Shown in pieces: positions 27,439-36,887 of a stretch of DNA of 64,000 bases; position 1 is the stretch's first letter, and every line of letters starts with the position of its first letter. The position numbers and the translations under genes are program-made. Under the pieces are notes generated by a model, which worked only from the letters and a program-made list of their open reading frames with translations, did no database searches and had not been told where the DNA came from. Source of the stretch: Bacteroidia bacterium (lineage in GTDB: Bacteria > Bacteroidota > Bacteroidia > AKYH767-A > OLB10); the NCBI GenBank assembly GCA_037045145.1, contig JBAOIA010000011.1, forward strand, positions 806,001 through 870,000, read 5' to 3'.

Positions 27439-28830
27439 TTATTCTGTGTGCTCAACGCTGATATCACCTAAAAACACATCCCAATTTTCTTCAGAATTTC
27501 CATTAATAGTCTTTTCATATTTCTTCAGAATTATTTCCGCTCTTTTTGTTGTGATGTCTTTATAAATTGGACGACCATCCTTATAACCTTCAAAAATCTG
27601 AGATAGAACAACTGTAGCTCTATAAGTAGTATCAGGAGCTTGATAAAAATCTGATGTATAGTTTATTTCTGCCCATTCAATTCTTACATCATCATATTGC
27701 AATGCATTTAAGCTTTTAAGATAGTTAATTATTTTTTTACGTTTCTTAATCTCAGAATTCTTTGTCGAAACTTCTACAAAACGGGTATCTGGGTCTTGAA
27801 ATAGGTTTAAGGTACTTTCAATTAGTTGATTGACTGTAAAAGCATCGGTCTTATTATTAGAAATTTGTTGAATATAACTCTCTAATTGTTTTATTTTAAG
27901 CAATCCTTTGTTTTTAAAGTTGTCAAGTTCTTGTTCATTAAATGTTTTAGTACCGGAATTGGGTATGATGGTGGTTGAGGTTTCTTTTATGACGTTACTT
28001 TCTGTAGAGTTAGCATTATCAGTCGAATTGTTTGTTGTTGGTTGTACTTCTTTTTCTATTGATGTTTGTTCAGTTGTTGTTTCGGATATTGTGTTTTCAT
28101 TTTTAATAGTAGAAGTGCTATTATTAAGTGATTGTGTTTCTTTCTTTTCATTTTCAGATATATTATTTTCTGAAGGTGCTTCTATTATGGATTCAGTTTT
28201 TTCTTCAGTTGTTGTTGGGTTATCATAGCTTTTTTCTGTATGGGTGTTTTCGGTTCTAACAGAATCTTTATTCTGACTATCATTATCTGAATTCGAGGGG
28301 TTAGATTTTAAAGTTGTTTCTGATTCTGAACTTTTTATTAATACTTCCTTTTCTTTGTTCTTATTCTTTTGGTTGTCTTTAGGAGTTTCTTTATTAATTA
28401 AAGAAATATCATTGTCAGTATTTTCATTTGATATTACATTACTTTTTACCGGTTCCGGAACATTCTGAGATACTTCTTTTTCTACAGATTCAGGTTCTTT
28501 TTCAACCTCTGGTGTAGTCTGAGTTATAGTGGCTTCATTCTTTTTTGTTTCAATAACATATTTTAGACCTTCATATTCCTCTGAAATAAAAACCCTTTCC
28601 GGTTGAAGAGCAACTGCTTGTTCCATAAACTTTAATGCTTTTTGCAAGTCGTGTTTGTTTAGGGCATCACATATGCTATCTAAACATGAATTATATTGTC
28701 TATAAGTACTATTATCGTCAGTGAGTTTTTCAGTTGAATATCGATCATAATCACAATATTCATAATTTGTTTGAGCGAAAATCACTTTGCTGAAAAGCAA
28801 AAGAAAAGTTAAGGTAATTATTCTTTTCAT
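27439..28830 (-). CDS. Secreted protein with long Ser/Thr/Asn/Glu-rich linker
   Basis: The preferred start is the ATG at 28830, giving a clean signal peptide (MKRIITLTFLLLFSKVIFA); an upstream start at 28866 would add 12 residues before it. A short helical domain (about 20-100 of the mature form) is followed by a low-complexity linker of some 190 residues rich in E, N, S, T and K, then a C-terminal alpha/beta domain of about 150 residues (LLKIKQLESYIQQIS to DVFLGDISVEHTE). It is the first gene of the ten-gene minus-strand run. The layout suggests two folded ends joined by a flexible spacer that could reach across the periplasm or cell wall. Confidence 0.65.
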   Translation of the reverse strand: MKRIITLTFLLLFSKVIFAQTNYEYCDYDRYSTEKLTDDNSTYRQYNSCLDSICDALNKHDLQKALKFMEQAVALQPERVFISEEYEGLKYVIETKKNEATITQTTPEVEKEPESVEKEVSQNVPEPVKSNVISNENTDNDISLINKETPKDNQKNKNKEKEVLIKSSESETTLKSNPSNSDNDSQNKDSVRTENTHTEKSYDNPTTTEEKTESIIEAPSENNISENEKKETQSLNNSTSTIKNENTISETTTEQTSIEKEVQPTTNNSTDNANSTESNVIKETSTTIIPNSGTKTFNEQELDNFKNKGLLKIKQLESYIQQISNNKTDAFTVNQLIESTLNLFQDPDTRFVEVSTKNSEIKKRKKIINYLKSLNALQYDDVRIEWAEINYTSDFYQAPDTTYRATVVLSQIFEGYKDGRPIYKDITTKRAEIILKKYEKTINGNSEENWDVFLGDISVEHTE

Positions 28831-28884
28831 ATTTTTTTGGTTGATTGTTGACTGCAAGTTTAACAATTGGTTTCCTAATTTACA

Positions 28885-28898
28885 AACAAATATTTGTT
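28885..28898. promoter_or_regulatory. Perfect 14-bp palindrome upstream of the ten-gene operon
   Basis: AACAAATATTTGTT is a perfect palindrome about 55 bases upstream of the first gene of the minus-strand operon, inside the 231-base gap before the 2-oxoacid dehydrogenase gene. It could bind a dimeric regulator. The sequence is AT-rich, so chance occurrence is possible. Confidence 0.3.
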
Positions 28899-29007
28899 AA
28901 TAAAATCAGGTTATATTAATGGCAGAAATAATAATTAATGAAAATAATAGAAATCAAAAGTTCTATAGGTATTTGCAAAAACACTATAAATCAATAGAAT
29001 GCGCACC

Positions 29008-29040
29008 TTTGTCGGAGTTTTGACACATTCGTTACCTTTG
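29008..29040 (+). promoter_or_regulatory. Bacteroidota-type promoter for the dehydrogenase gene
   Basis: A TTTG -33 element (29008-29011) and a TACCTTTG -7 element (29033-29040) are 21 bases apart, matching the Bacteroidota consensus TTTG/TAnnTTTG. The start codon follows 21 bases after the -7 element, implying a short leader. Confidence 0.65.
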
Positions 29041-29061
29041 TAACTATTAATTAGCGGAATT

Positions 29062-31488
29062 ATGTCAGACCAAACCCCAATAATGCAAAACAAAGAGCTT
29101 TCGTTTGAAGATTTCAGGCAGACAGTAATAAGTGATTACAAAGTAGGTCGCATCAGCCGCGAAACAAGCTTGCTGGGCCGAAGGGAGGTGCTTACAGGAA
29201 AAGCCAAATTTGGCATTTTTGGTGATGGAAAAGAGATTGCACAAATAGCTATGGCCAAGGTTTTTCAAAATGGAGATTTCCGTTCCGGTTACTATCGCGA
29301 TCAGACTTTCATGATGGCAGCGGGCTTACTCACAGTTCAGGAGTTTTTTGCTCAGCTATATGCACACCCTTCTATTGAAGCAGAACCTGCAACAGCCGGT
29401 CGCGCCATGAATGGGCACTACGCTACTCGATTGCTGAATGATGATGGCAGTTGGAAAAATCAAACACAATCAAAAAATTCTTCTGCCGACATATCACCAA
29501 CAGCAGGTCAGATGCCACGGTTGCTGGGGCTGGCTTTAGCCTCAAAATTTTATCGCAATAATCCCGAACTCAAGTCTGATTATTTTAAAAACTTTTCTGT
29601 TAATGGCAATGAGGTTGCTTTCGGAACAATTGGTGATGCCAGTACTTCAGAAGGTTTGTTTTTTGAAACAATCAATGCAGCAGGTGTATTGCAGGTGCCA
29701 TTGGTAATCAGCATTTGGGATGATGGTTATGGTATTTCAGTTCCTAATAAATATCAGACAACAAAACAAAGTATCAGTGAAGCATTACAAGGTTTTGAAC
29801 GAACTCAGGAAAAACCCGGTTATGAAATAATCAGAGCTAAAGGATGGGATTATGCAGAGTTATGTGATGCTTATGAACAAGCTGCAAAAATTGCACGTAC
29901 AGAGCATGTTCCTGTGATGGTGCATATTCAACAGATGACACAGCCTCAAGGTCACTCAACATCAGGATCGCATGAACGTTACAAATCAAAGGAGCGTTTG
30001 ATGTGGGAAGAAGAATTTGATTGCCTCAGAAAAATGCGTGAGTTTATGTTGCAATCTGCTATTGCAACAGAGCAAGAGCTAGATGCTATTGATGCAGAAG
30101 CTAAAAAGTTTGTTAATGATGGTAAGAAGCAGGCATGGGATAGCTTTACTGCTGAAATTAATACTGAAAGACTACAAGCACTATCACTGGCAGAAGCTGC
30201 AATAAGTAAAAGCTCCAATGGTGTTTTTCTCAACAAGGCAGTTGAAGAGATTAAGAGTACCAACAATTGTGAAAGAAGAGATATTGCGGTTTTTGTTCAG
30301 CAAGTTTTGTTTACACTACGTGGTGATTTTAGTGCTGAGCAGGAAAATTTGAAGCAATGGTACCGCCAATGGCATCAATTGAATTTTGATCGTTACAGTT
30401 CTCAACTTTATACTGAAGGTAAAGGAAGCGCATTGGGCATTGGCGAAGTTAAACCTGTTTATGCTTTAGAGGCAAACATGGTTGATGGTCGTGAAGTGCT
30501 TCTTGCAAATCATGATATTCTTTTTAGTCGCTATCCCGAATACATCGCCTTTGGAGAAGATGTTGGAACAATTGGTGGTGTTAATCAAACTTTTGCTGGT
30601 ATGCAGGCAAAATATGGCGAACACCGGGTTTTTGATGTAGGTATCCGTGAAGCAACAATTGCCGGTCAGGGAATAGGAATGGCATTGCGCGGCTTACGAC
30701 CATTTGCAGAAATTCAATATCTCGATTATCTGGCTTATGCAATACAAATTTTATCAGATGATTTAGCCTGTCTTCGTTATCGCACCAAGGCAGGACAGAA
30801 GGCGCCACTCATTGTCAGCACTCGTGGACACAGGCTGGAAGGTATCTGGCATTCAGGTTCACCCATGCAATTTATTCTTGGCGCCTTACGTGGCATGCTT
30901 GTACTTGTTCCCCGCAACATGACACAGGCAGCTGGATTTTATAACCTGTTGTTGCAATGTGATGATCCTGCATTAGTGATAGAACCGTTGAATGGCTACA
31001 GGCTTAAAGAAAAACTTCCGGAAAACTTAGGTGATTTTACTATTCCTGTAGGTGTACCTGAAATTCTTGACGAAGGCAATGATGTAACTCTGGTAACCTA
31101 CGGATCATGTGTTAGAGTTGCACAGGATGCAATGAAACAATTGCAGCAATGTGGCATTAGTGTGGAGTTGATAGATGTACAGTCACTCATACCTTTTGAT
31201 ATTCATCATATCATTGCCGAATCTATTCAAAAAACAAATAAAGTTGTTTTCTTTGATGAAGATGTGCCTGGTGGTGCAACGGCATATATGATGCAGCAGG
31301 TTATTGAAAATCAAAAAGCATTTGAGTTTCTTGAAGTACCTCCTGTAACCCTAACGGCAAAAGAACATCGTCCTGCATATGGAAGTGATGGAGATTATTT
31401 TTCGAAGCCTAATGCAGAGGATGTGTTTAATACTGTATATGATTTAATGCATTCTGTAAATCCACTGGCATATCCACTTTTCAGATAA
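29062..31488 (+). CDS. 2-oxoacid (branched-chain) dehydrogenase E1, fused alpha and beta subunits
   Basis: The 808-residue protein joins an E1 alpha part (about 1-430) to an E1 beta part (about 455-808). The alpha part has the thiamine diphosphate motif GDASTSEGLFFETIN and GYGIS; the beta part has FGEDVGTIGGV, FDVGIREATIAGQGIGMALRG and a C-terminal transketolase-like domain. E1 decarboxylates 2-oxoacids and passes the acyl group to E2 lipoamide. Fused E1 proteins of this length in Bacteroidota are usually annotated as 2-oxoisovalerate dehydrogenase, so branched-chain amino-acid breakdown is likely. E2 and E3 are not adjacent. Substrate specificity cannot be read from sequence. Confidence 0.88.
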   Translation: MSDQTPIMQNKELSFEDFRQTVISDYKVGRISRETSLLGRREVLTGKAKFGIFGDGKEIAQIAMAKVFQNGDFRSGYYRDQTFMMAAGLLTVQEFFAQLYAHPSIEAEPATAGRAMNGHYATRLLNDDGSWKNQTQSKNSSADISPTAGQMPRLLGLALASKFYRNNPELKSDYFKNFSVNGNEVAFGTIGDASTSEGLFFETINAAGVLQVPLVISIWDDGYGISVPNKYQTTKQSISEALQGFERTQEKPGYEIIRAKGWDYAELCDAYEQAAKIARTEHVPVMVHIQQMTQPQGHSTSGSHERYKSKERLMWEEEFDCLRKMREFMLQSAIATEQELDAIDAEAKKFVNDGKKQAWDSFTAEINTERLQALSLAEAAISKSSNGVFLNKAVEEIKSTNNCERRDIAVFVQQVLFTLRGDFSAEQENLKQWYRQWHQLNFDRYSSQLYTEGKGSALGIGEVKPVYALEANMVDGREVLLANHDILFSRYPEYIAFGEDVGTIGGVNQTFAGMQAKYGEHRVFDVGIREATIAGQGIGMALRGLRPFAEIQYLDYLAYAIQILSDDLACLRYRTKAGQKAPLIVSTRGHRLEGIWHSGSPMQFILGALRGMLVLVPRNMTQAAGFYNLLLQCDDPALVIEPLNGYRLKEKLPENLGDFTIPVGVPEILDEGNDVTLVTYGSCVRVAQDAMKQLQQCGISVELIDVQSLIPFDIHHIIAESIQKTNKVVFFDEDVPGGATAYMMQQVIENQKAFEFLEVPPVTLTAKEHRPAYGSDGDYFSKPNAEDVFNTVYDLMHSVNPLAYPLFR

Positions 31489-31508
31489 GGAGAATAAATT
31501 TGATTGCA

Positions 31509-32069
31509 CTACCCGATTAATTTATCCGGATTATCTGAAATAAATTTTTGCCAACCTTTGCTTCCTGGAAATTGTTTTTGTCCGGTATTTTTCTGAAAGT
31601 GATGACATACTGCAGCAGCCAGCCCATCAGTTGCATCAAGATATTTTGGCATTTCTTCAAAGTGCAACAACTGTTGAAGCATTGCTGCCACTTGTTCCTT
31701 AGTGGCACTGCCATTGCCGGTGACAGATTGTTTAATTTTTTTGGGACTGTACTCAAATACAGGAATGTTTTTGAATAGTGCAGCAGCAAGTGCAACTCCC
31801 TGCGCCCTCCCTAACTTTAGCATAGATTGAACATTCTTACCAAAAAAAGGTGCTTCAATAGCCATTTCATCAGGCAAATAACTTTCAATGAGTCGTAGGG
31901 TTTTCTCAAAAATATGTTTCAACTTCAGTGGATGATTGTCAAATTTTTCGAGATGAATAATGCCTGCTGTCTCTAATTTCATTTCTGTTCCGGAGACAAG
32001 AAGTACTCCATATCCCATCACATTGGTACCCGGGTCTATTCCTAAAATTATTTTTTCGCTTTCTGACAT
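31509..32069 (-). CDS. ruvC: Crossover junction endodeoxyribonuclease RuvC
   Basis: The 186-residue protein has all RuvC hallmarks: ILGIDPGTNVMGYG with the first catalytic aspartate, MAIEAPFFGKNVQSMLKLGRAQG with the catalytic glutamate, and YLDATDGLAAAVCHHF with the final acidic residues. RuvC resolves Holliday junctions with RuvAB in recombinational repair. It is convergent with the dehydrogenase gene (20-base gap) and divergent from the flippase-like gene. Length is normal for Bacteroidota RuvC. Confidence 0.95.
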   Translation of the reverse strand: MSESEKIILGIDPGTNVMGYGVLLVSGTEMKLETAGIIHLEKFDNHPLKLKHIFEKTLRLIESYLPDEMAIEAPFFGKNVQSMLKLGRAQGVALAAALFKNIPVFEYSPKKIKQSVTGNGSATKEQVAAMLQQLLHFEEMPKYLDATDGLAAAVCHHFQKNTGQKQFPGSKGWQKFISDNPDKLIG

Positions 32070-32119
32070 GAATGTTGTTACTGCATATTTTTTAAACTTG
32101 CACTATAATCTGCAATTGT

Positions 32120-33094
32120 TTGGAAGGTTCAAAAATAAAAATTAAAAGTGTGCTAAAGCTTTTGCTGAAAGCAGCAATTGCATTGTTTTCTCTTTGGTTT
32201 ATTGTTCATAAAGTTGTTCACCGTGAAAGTGAGGTGTCGTTTTTTAGTTTTGTGAATACACGACTGAATACTGAAGGTGCTTATCCCATACTCATATCTG
32301 TTGTTATATTGATGGTGTTGAATTGGAGTATTGAAGCAATAAAGTGGAAGGTTTTAATTGGTAAACTCACCAAACTAAGTTTTATTCGGAGTCTAAGTGC
32401 TGTTTTTGCAGGAGCAACGGTAAGCTTTTTTACGCCTAATCGTGTAGGTGACTATGCAGGCAGAATGCTTTTTTTGCCATCATCTGTGCGTATAGCATCT
32501 TTGCTTTCAACTTTCGCTGGAAATATCAGTCAGCTAATTGTTACATTATGCTGTGGGCTTGCTGCATTGGCTTTGTCATTACAACATTATGTCAGTTGGA
32601 ATGAAAATTTAATCGTAGCAGTACGTGTAGCCTCAATGGTTTTCGCCTTGATGCTTTTTGTTTCTTTTCCTTATATAAGAATTGTTTTCAAAATGCCCTT
32701 GCTGAATTATATACGAAAGAGATTTCCTGAATATGTTGTGCATCTTGAAAATTATTCTTACAAAGAAATGATGCAGATTCTTTTTCTATCCTTGTTACGT
32801 TATTCTGTTTTTGCTTTTCAGTATATATTATTATTTCTGGTTTCCGGCATTCCTGTAGTGCCAACAATGTTTGTCATTATAGCACTGATCTTTTTTATTC
32901 AGGCTTTGGTTCCCACTCTTGCACTGACAGAGTTTGCCATAAGAGGTTCTGTAGCGTTGATGGTTGCAGCGCCTTTTATTCATGATGATCAGGCTGTTCT
33001 TATGGCATCATTTGCGCTGTGGCTCATCAATCTGGCAGTGCCGGCAGCAATAGGTTCTCTGATGATTTTTTATTTTAATTTTCGAAAAGAGTAA
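32120..33094 (+). CDS. Flippase-like/lysylphosphatidylglycerol synthase-type membrane protein
   Basis: The product is about 324 residues with seven to eight hydrophobic segments. The pattern SLSAVFAGATVSFFTPNRVGDYAGRMLFL matches the conserved core of the UPF0104/lysylphosphatidylglycerol synthase transmembrane family, whose members include lipid flippase-like proteins. No soluble synthase domain is present. The 5' end is uncertain: translation from a TTG at 32120 or a GTG at 32150 is possible, as no ATG precedes the first membrane helix. The short divergent gap to ruvC (50 bases) would hold both promoters. Confidence 0.75.
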   Translation: MEGSKIKIKSVLKLLLKAAIALFSLWFIVHKVVHRESEVSFFSFVNTRLNTEGAYPILISVVILMVLNWSIEAIKWKVLIGKLTKLSFIRSLSAVFAGATVSFFTPNRVGDYAGRMLFLPSSVRIASLLSTFAGNISQLIVTLCCGLAALALSLQHYVSWNENLIVAVRVASMVFALMLFVSFPYIRIVFKMPLLNYIRKRFPEYVVHLENYSYKEMMQILFLSLLRYSVFAFQYILLFLVSGIPVVPTMFVIIALIFFIQALVPTLALTEFAIRGSVALMVAAPFIHDDQAVLMASFALWLINLAVPAAIGSLMIFYFNFRKE

Positions 33095-33100
33095 CACACA

Positions 33101-33973
33101 CTATTTAATTTCCCAAACAGAAATTGTAAGTTGTTTATTACCAAAAGTACTTACACCCCAAACTTTTTTTTGTTTGATATTGGTTGCATAATCTAACTGA
33201 ACGGCTTCGTCATGACCTTCAGCCAATGGCCATGTTTGAAGCGTGTGGTTTTTAAAATCTTCAAAGTATAATGTCAGCGAACGATCAAAATACACAGCGG
33301 TTTCTTTTTCCAGATCAACTAAAAGAGGCTTGCATTTATTTGTTAGTCTGTCGCTGAACCAAAGATCGCTGCGTTTTAATGCAAGATAGGTCTTTCTGTT
33401 GCCAACCTTCTTGATAAAGTTATAGGCAAACTGATAGATGTAACCATCCTGATAGTTTAACCACAGGTTGTAAGAGTAATGAAACCTTGTTTTATAAAAA
33501 TCCTGATAATAGTCGGGGTTGTTATAGTATGTAGGGATAGAAGCTATTTCAAAAAAACGATAAAAGTGATTCAGGCTTTTATACCAGTCTTCAGGTTTGT
33601 TATAAGGAATGATTTCCATTTTTTTTGTCTTTCGGACATATTTAAATATACGAGTTTCTTCGTTATCCATCATCATCAGATTGTCAAACTCATCAAACTC
33701 CATATTGCGCAGACAACCTTCATAGGGAAGTTTAATTTCATCAAGTATGGTTCCCTGATTGTTAATTAAAAAGACATACGGCTGATTACAGGAGTTGAAG
33801 GCAATTATCTCATCTGCATCTACGGCAATTCTATAGGTGAAAATTCCGCCATCAATTACCCTGTCGCGTTCAAGTGTAAAAAGATCTGTCTTAACAAAAG
33901 GCCCACGCCTTTCCTGACTATAAATGTATGATGGAAATATTATGATTAAAAGAAAAGTAAAATAAAACCGCAT
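33101..33973 (-). CDS. Secreted protein, possible beta-propeller-like
   Basis: The 290-residue product has a signal peptide (MRFYFTFLLIIIFPSYIYS, then QERRG). The mature part contains repeated strand pairs such as YVFLINNQGTILDEIKLP and LRNMEFDEFDNLMMMDN, then YIYQFAYNFIKKVG and TAVYFDRSLTLYFED, resembling NHL/six-bladed propeller repeats. I do not recognise a specific family. It is convergent with the flippase-like gene, with 6 bases between stops. There is no T9SS sorting domain. Confidence 0.6.
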   Translation of the reverse strand: MRFYFTFLLIIIFPSYIYSQERRGPFVKTDLFTLERDRVIDGGIFTYRIAVDADEIIAFNSCNQPYVFLINNQGTILDEIKLPYEGCLRNMEFDEFDNLMMMDNEETRIFKYVRKTKKMEIIPYNKPEDWYKSLNHFYRFFEIASIPTYYNNPDYYQDFYKTRFHYSYNLWLNYQDGYIYQFAYNFIKKVGNRKTYLALKRSDLWFSDRLTNKCKPLLVDLEKETAVYFDRSLTLYFEDFKNHTLQTWPLAEGHDEAVQLDYATNIKQKKVWGVSTFGNKQLTISVWEIK

Positions 33974-34072
33974 TCAATAAAAATTTACGGGTGCAAAAGT
34001 CAGCTTTTTATACATGCAAACCGAATAAAATAATAACTTGACTTTATGTATTACTTGATGCTAAAATGCAAT

Positions 34073-35296
34073 TTATTCCTTTATCAGTTTTACAGGCTGT
34101 ATGTTTGGATCAGATGTAGTCAAAAAATAAACACCTTTAGATAAATCCGAAGTTGATAGTGACCCTGAAATTGAAGAGAAGGAACCTTTTGAAACTATCC
34201 TTCCGGCTACATCTGCTATAAAATATTTTATGGAAGTGTTAGCAGACTGAATATGCAAGACGTCTGTAAATGGATTAGGATACACATTGAATTGTGATGG
34301 CTTTTGTTGTTGAATGCCAGTAGTTGAATTCAGGTAATTACCAAGATAAGAATATAAACTGAATTTGTTCAGTTTTGGCGCAATCGAAATTGGCCCCTGA
34401 ACTAAGCTTTCATTGGTTAAGAAATAGTCGAGTCCATTTTCACTAGCTATTCCCTCAATCTGATGAAAAGGTAAGGAGATATTTATTTTTCTCTTATTAC
34501 CATTAAAGAAGGCATTATCCTGATAATCGTATAATAGATATAGGAATGGTTGCACTAAGTTGGTGTAACCACAAAGTACGGTTAACTGTTTTTGTTGTAA
34601 TGTTACAGCTCCGGTTATTAAACCTTGTACATTATAAGTGGTTATTGAGTCGGCAACGTAGGTTCCCGGAGTTTTGGATAATGCATACAAGGTTGTTTTT
34701 TGTGAAACCCACTGTTTGGTAAAAAGATAAATACTGTCAGTAGTGAGTACCATTGCTTCACAGTCAAAGTTGGTGTTGTTGGCTCCTGCAGAAGAAAAAT
34801 TTGTTTGATCCGGATAAGAGAACATAATACTGTCTATGATTGGATTTCCGGCAATCAAAGAAGCTTTTTCTACTCTTATTATTTTTAAGTTAGTTCTATT
34901 CCCTGCTACATTATTGCCAAAATCGCCTATATACAAGTAGGCAGTATCAGCATCTAGGTCTTCCCAATCATTATTGACAGCCCATTTTACATCATAGTCT
35001 TGCAACAGACTGCCGTTGCTGGTGTCAATGGCATGTAGGTGGGTGTCTGTATCATCATTGTTTGTCCATAGTTCATTGTTCCACCATAAAAGCCCGGAGG
35101 TTTCACTTAGCTGTGGTGGAAGTGTAAAAGTTGTACTCGGACTAATGGACACAGAATTATAATGACAACTACCATCATTAATGGTTGCTGCAGCATTGTA
35201 GTTGTTGGCTAGCGGATCGGTGCATCCTGATTGTGCATGGGTAGCTGTTGCCAGTGTGCTCACTATAAGGGAAATGATGAGTGTAGGTGTTTTCAT
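34073..35296 (-). CDS. T9SS-sorted secreted protein with a Cys-containing N-terminal repeat
   Basis: The 407-residue protein has a signal peptide (MKTPTLIISLIVSTLATATHA), then the short motif GCTDPLANNYNAAATINDGSC, a common Bacteroidota extracellular repeat. A propeller-like region follows (ETSGLLWWNNELWTNNDD, WEDLDADTAYLYIGDFGNN). It ends in a type A T9SS sorting domain (FNVYPNPFTDVLHIQ to QPVKLIKE). It is predicted to be secreted across the outer membrane by the type IX system and anchored or released. Function is unknown; the middle resembles proteins that track esterase-like or phytase-like propellers, without visible catalytic residues. Confidence 0.8.
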   Translation of the reverse strand: MKTPTLIISLIVSTLATATHAQSGCTDPLANNYNAAATINDGSCHYNSVSISPSTTFTLPPQLSETSGLLWWNNELWTNNDDTDTHLHAIDTSNGSLLQDYDVKWAVNNDWEDLDADTAYLYIGDFGNNVAGNRTNLKIIRVEKASLIAGNPIIDSIMFSYPDQTNFSSAGANNTNFDCEAMVLTTDSIYLFTKQWVSQKTTLYALSKTPGTYVADSITTYNVQGLITGAVTLQQKQLTVLCGYTNLVQPFLYLLYDYQDNAFFNGNKRKINISLPFHQIEGIASENGLDYFLTNESLVQGPISIAPKLNKFSLYSYLGNYLNSTTGIQQQKPSQFNVYPNPFTDVLHIQSANTSIKYFIADVAGRIVSKGSFSSISGSLSTSDLSKGVYFLTTSDPNIQPVKLIKE

Positions 35297-35650
35297 GTTA
35301 ATTTTTTAAAATGTTATTTTTTAAATAGTACGCATTAAATCAAAAACTAGTTAAAGTGCATTTAGCAGACATTGTACTTAATGCGTATAATTTTTTTTAT
35401 AGATGGTGCTTCATCAAAGCGAGCAAATGTAAAATCAAGATAAGAGAATTTACTTCTGAAGGAACAATTTTTTATAAATGTGTAAAATGGCCTGTAGGTT
35501 GAATTCAGCTACTAGAACTATGGCGTTGAAGGTTACCGCACCGCTTTTGGTTTCAAAAATAATAAATTATTATCAAAACCATTTGACTGATTCGTTTCTA
35601 TGGTATGGTAACAAGTCCTAAGTAATAAATCTGTTTATTATATCACGGAA
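35297..35650. other. 354-bp intergenic region with an inverted repeat
   Basis: No gene is seen. TACGCATTAA at 35329-35338 pairs with TTAATGCGTA at 35378-35387 across 39 bases, and a T-rich stretch follows on the plus strand (35389-35399). This could end a small plus-strand transcript or form part of the leaders of the flanking divergent genes. The rest is AT-rich with no recognised element. Confidence 0.4.
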
Positions 35651-36865
35651 ATGATGACCTTTGCAACTATAATGAAATTGATTGTTGTCATCCTGTTTTG
35701 GGTCTCATTGATGGGTCTATTACATACGTATGTTATTTTCCCATTGCTCATGCGTTTGTTACTTATTTTAAAACTCAGAGCCAAAGCAAGCGATAACAAC
35801 ATTCCTATCAGGCCTGTTGTGAGTATTTTAGTAGCAGCACATAACGAAGAAAAGGTGATTGCTGAAAAATTGGAAAGTGTCATGCAAAACGATTATCCGG
35901 CTGATAAACTGGAGATTTTTGTTGGGTCTGACAATTCTGATGATGGCACAGATTCAGTAGTAAAAAAGTTGTCGGAAAAGTATCATCAAATATCGCTTAT
36001 AAGATTTGAGAGTCGCACCGGCAAACCCGGAATCATCAATCAACTGGTAAAGCAATGTAGTGGAGAGTTGTTGATTATTACTGATGCCAATGTGATGTTT
36101 GAAATGAATACCATTAGTGCTTTGGTACAGCGGTTCGAAAATGAAAAGGTGGGTTTGGTTGACAGCAATATGGTAAATGTTGGTATGCTGCAAAGCGGAA
36201 TTTCTGTGCAGGAAAAAAAGTATATACAAACTGAAGTGTTGACTAAGTTTGCAGAAGGCGAAGTATGGGGAAGTATGATGGGCCCTTTTGGAGGATGTTA
36301 TGCAGTAAGGAAAAATTTATTCAGTGATATTCCGGCAAATTTTCTGGTTGATGACTTTTATGTCTGCATGAGAGTGCTGGAGCAGGGTTATCATAGTGTA
36401 AGTTCGTTAGAGGCTATTGTTTATGAGGAGGCATCGCATAATCTTTGGATAGAGTTCAGGAGAAAGGTGCGTATAGCTACCGGAAATTTTCAAAATCTGG
36501 CAAAGTTTAGTAAGATGATTTTTAAAGGCAGGGGCATTGGTTTTTGTTTTATGTCTCATAAAGTTTTAAGATGGATTGGACCTGTTCTAATGTTGATTTT
36601 ATATTTCTCAGCTTTTACAGCCTGGTGGTTGTCAGTTGGTATAAATCCGGTTTTGTGTTTGGGCGTTTTTGAAGCAATATCTCTAAGTTTTCTGTTGTTT
36701 CTTGCAGACAGGTTACTCAATTTGTTTCAAATACATGTAGGATTACTCAGGCTTAATACGCATTTTTTAGCCATGAACGCTGCAATGCTCAAGGGGATGT
36801 TTAGATATATTAAAGGTGTAAAAAGTGGCGTTTGGCAACCTACAAGCAGGACGCAGAAGGCATAA
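35651..36865 (+). CDS. Membrane-bound family 2 glycosyltransferase
   Basis: The 404-residue protein has one N-terminal membrane segment, then a GT-A domain: VSILVAAHNEEKVIAEKLESVMQNDYP, the acidic site IITDANVMF, and the later RRKVRIATGNFQNL motif near the QxxRW position. Two to three C-terminal membrane segments follow. This is the layout of processive or polyprenol-linked polysaccharide synthases such as poly-GlcNAc synthase-like enzymes. The start could also be the ATG at 35654 or 35672. The response regulator gene lies 52 bases downstream. The sugar substrate is unknown. Confidence 0.8.
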   Translation: MMTFATIMKLIVVILFWVSLMGLLHTYVIFPLLMRLLLILKLRAKASDNNIPIRPVVSILVAAHNEEKVIAEKLESVMQNDYPADKLEIFVGSDNSDDGTDSVVKKLSEKYHQISLIRFESRTGKPGIINQLVKQCSGELLIITDANVMFEMNTISALVQRFENEKVGLVDSNMVNVGMLQSGISVQEKKYIQTEVLTKFAEGEVWGSMMGPFGGCYAVRKNLFSDIPANFLVDDFYVCMRVLEQGYHSVSSLEAIVYEEASHNLWIEFRRKVRIATGNFQNLAKFSKMIFKGRGIGFCFMSHKVLRWIGPVLMLILYFSAFTAWWLSVGINPVLCLGVFEAISLSFLLFLADRLLNLFQIHVGLLRLNTHFLAMNAAMLKGMFRYIKGVKSGVWQPTSRTQKA

Positions 36866-36887
36866 TAAGATATTATAAAAATTATTG

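Noticed and set aside
29062..31488. E1 alpha/beta fusion as an unusual gene fusion
   Set aside because: Fused E1 proteins of this length are common in Bacteroidota.
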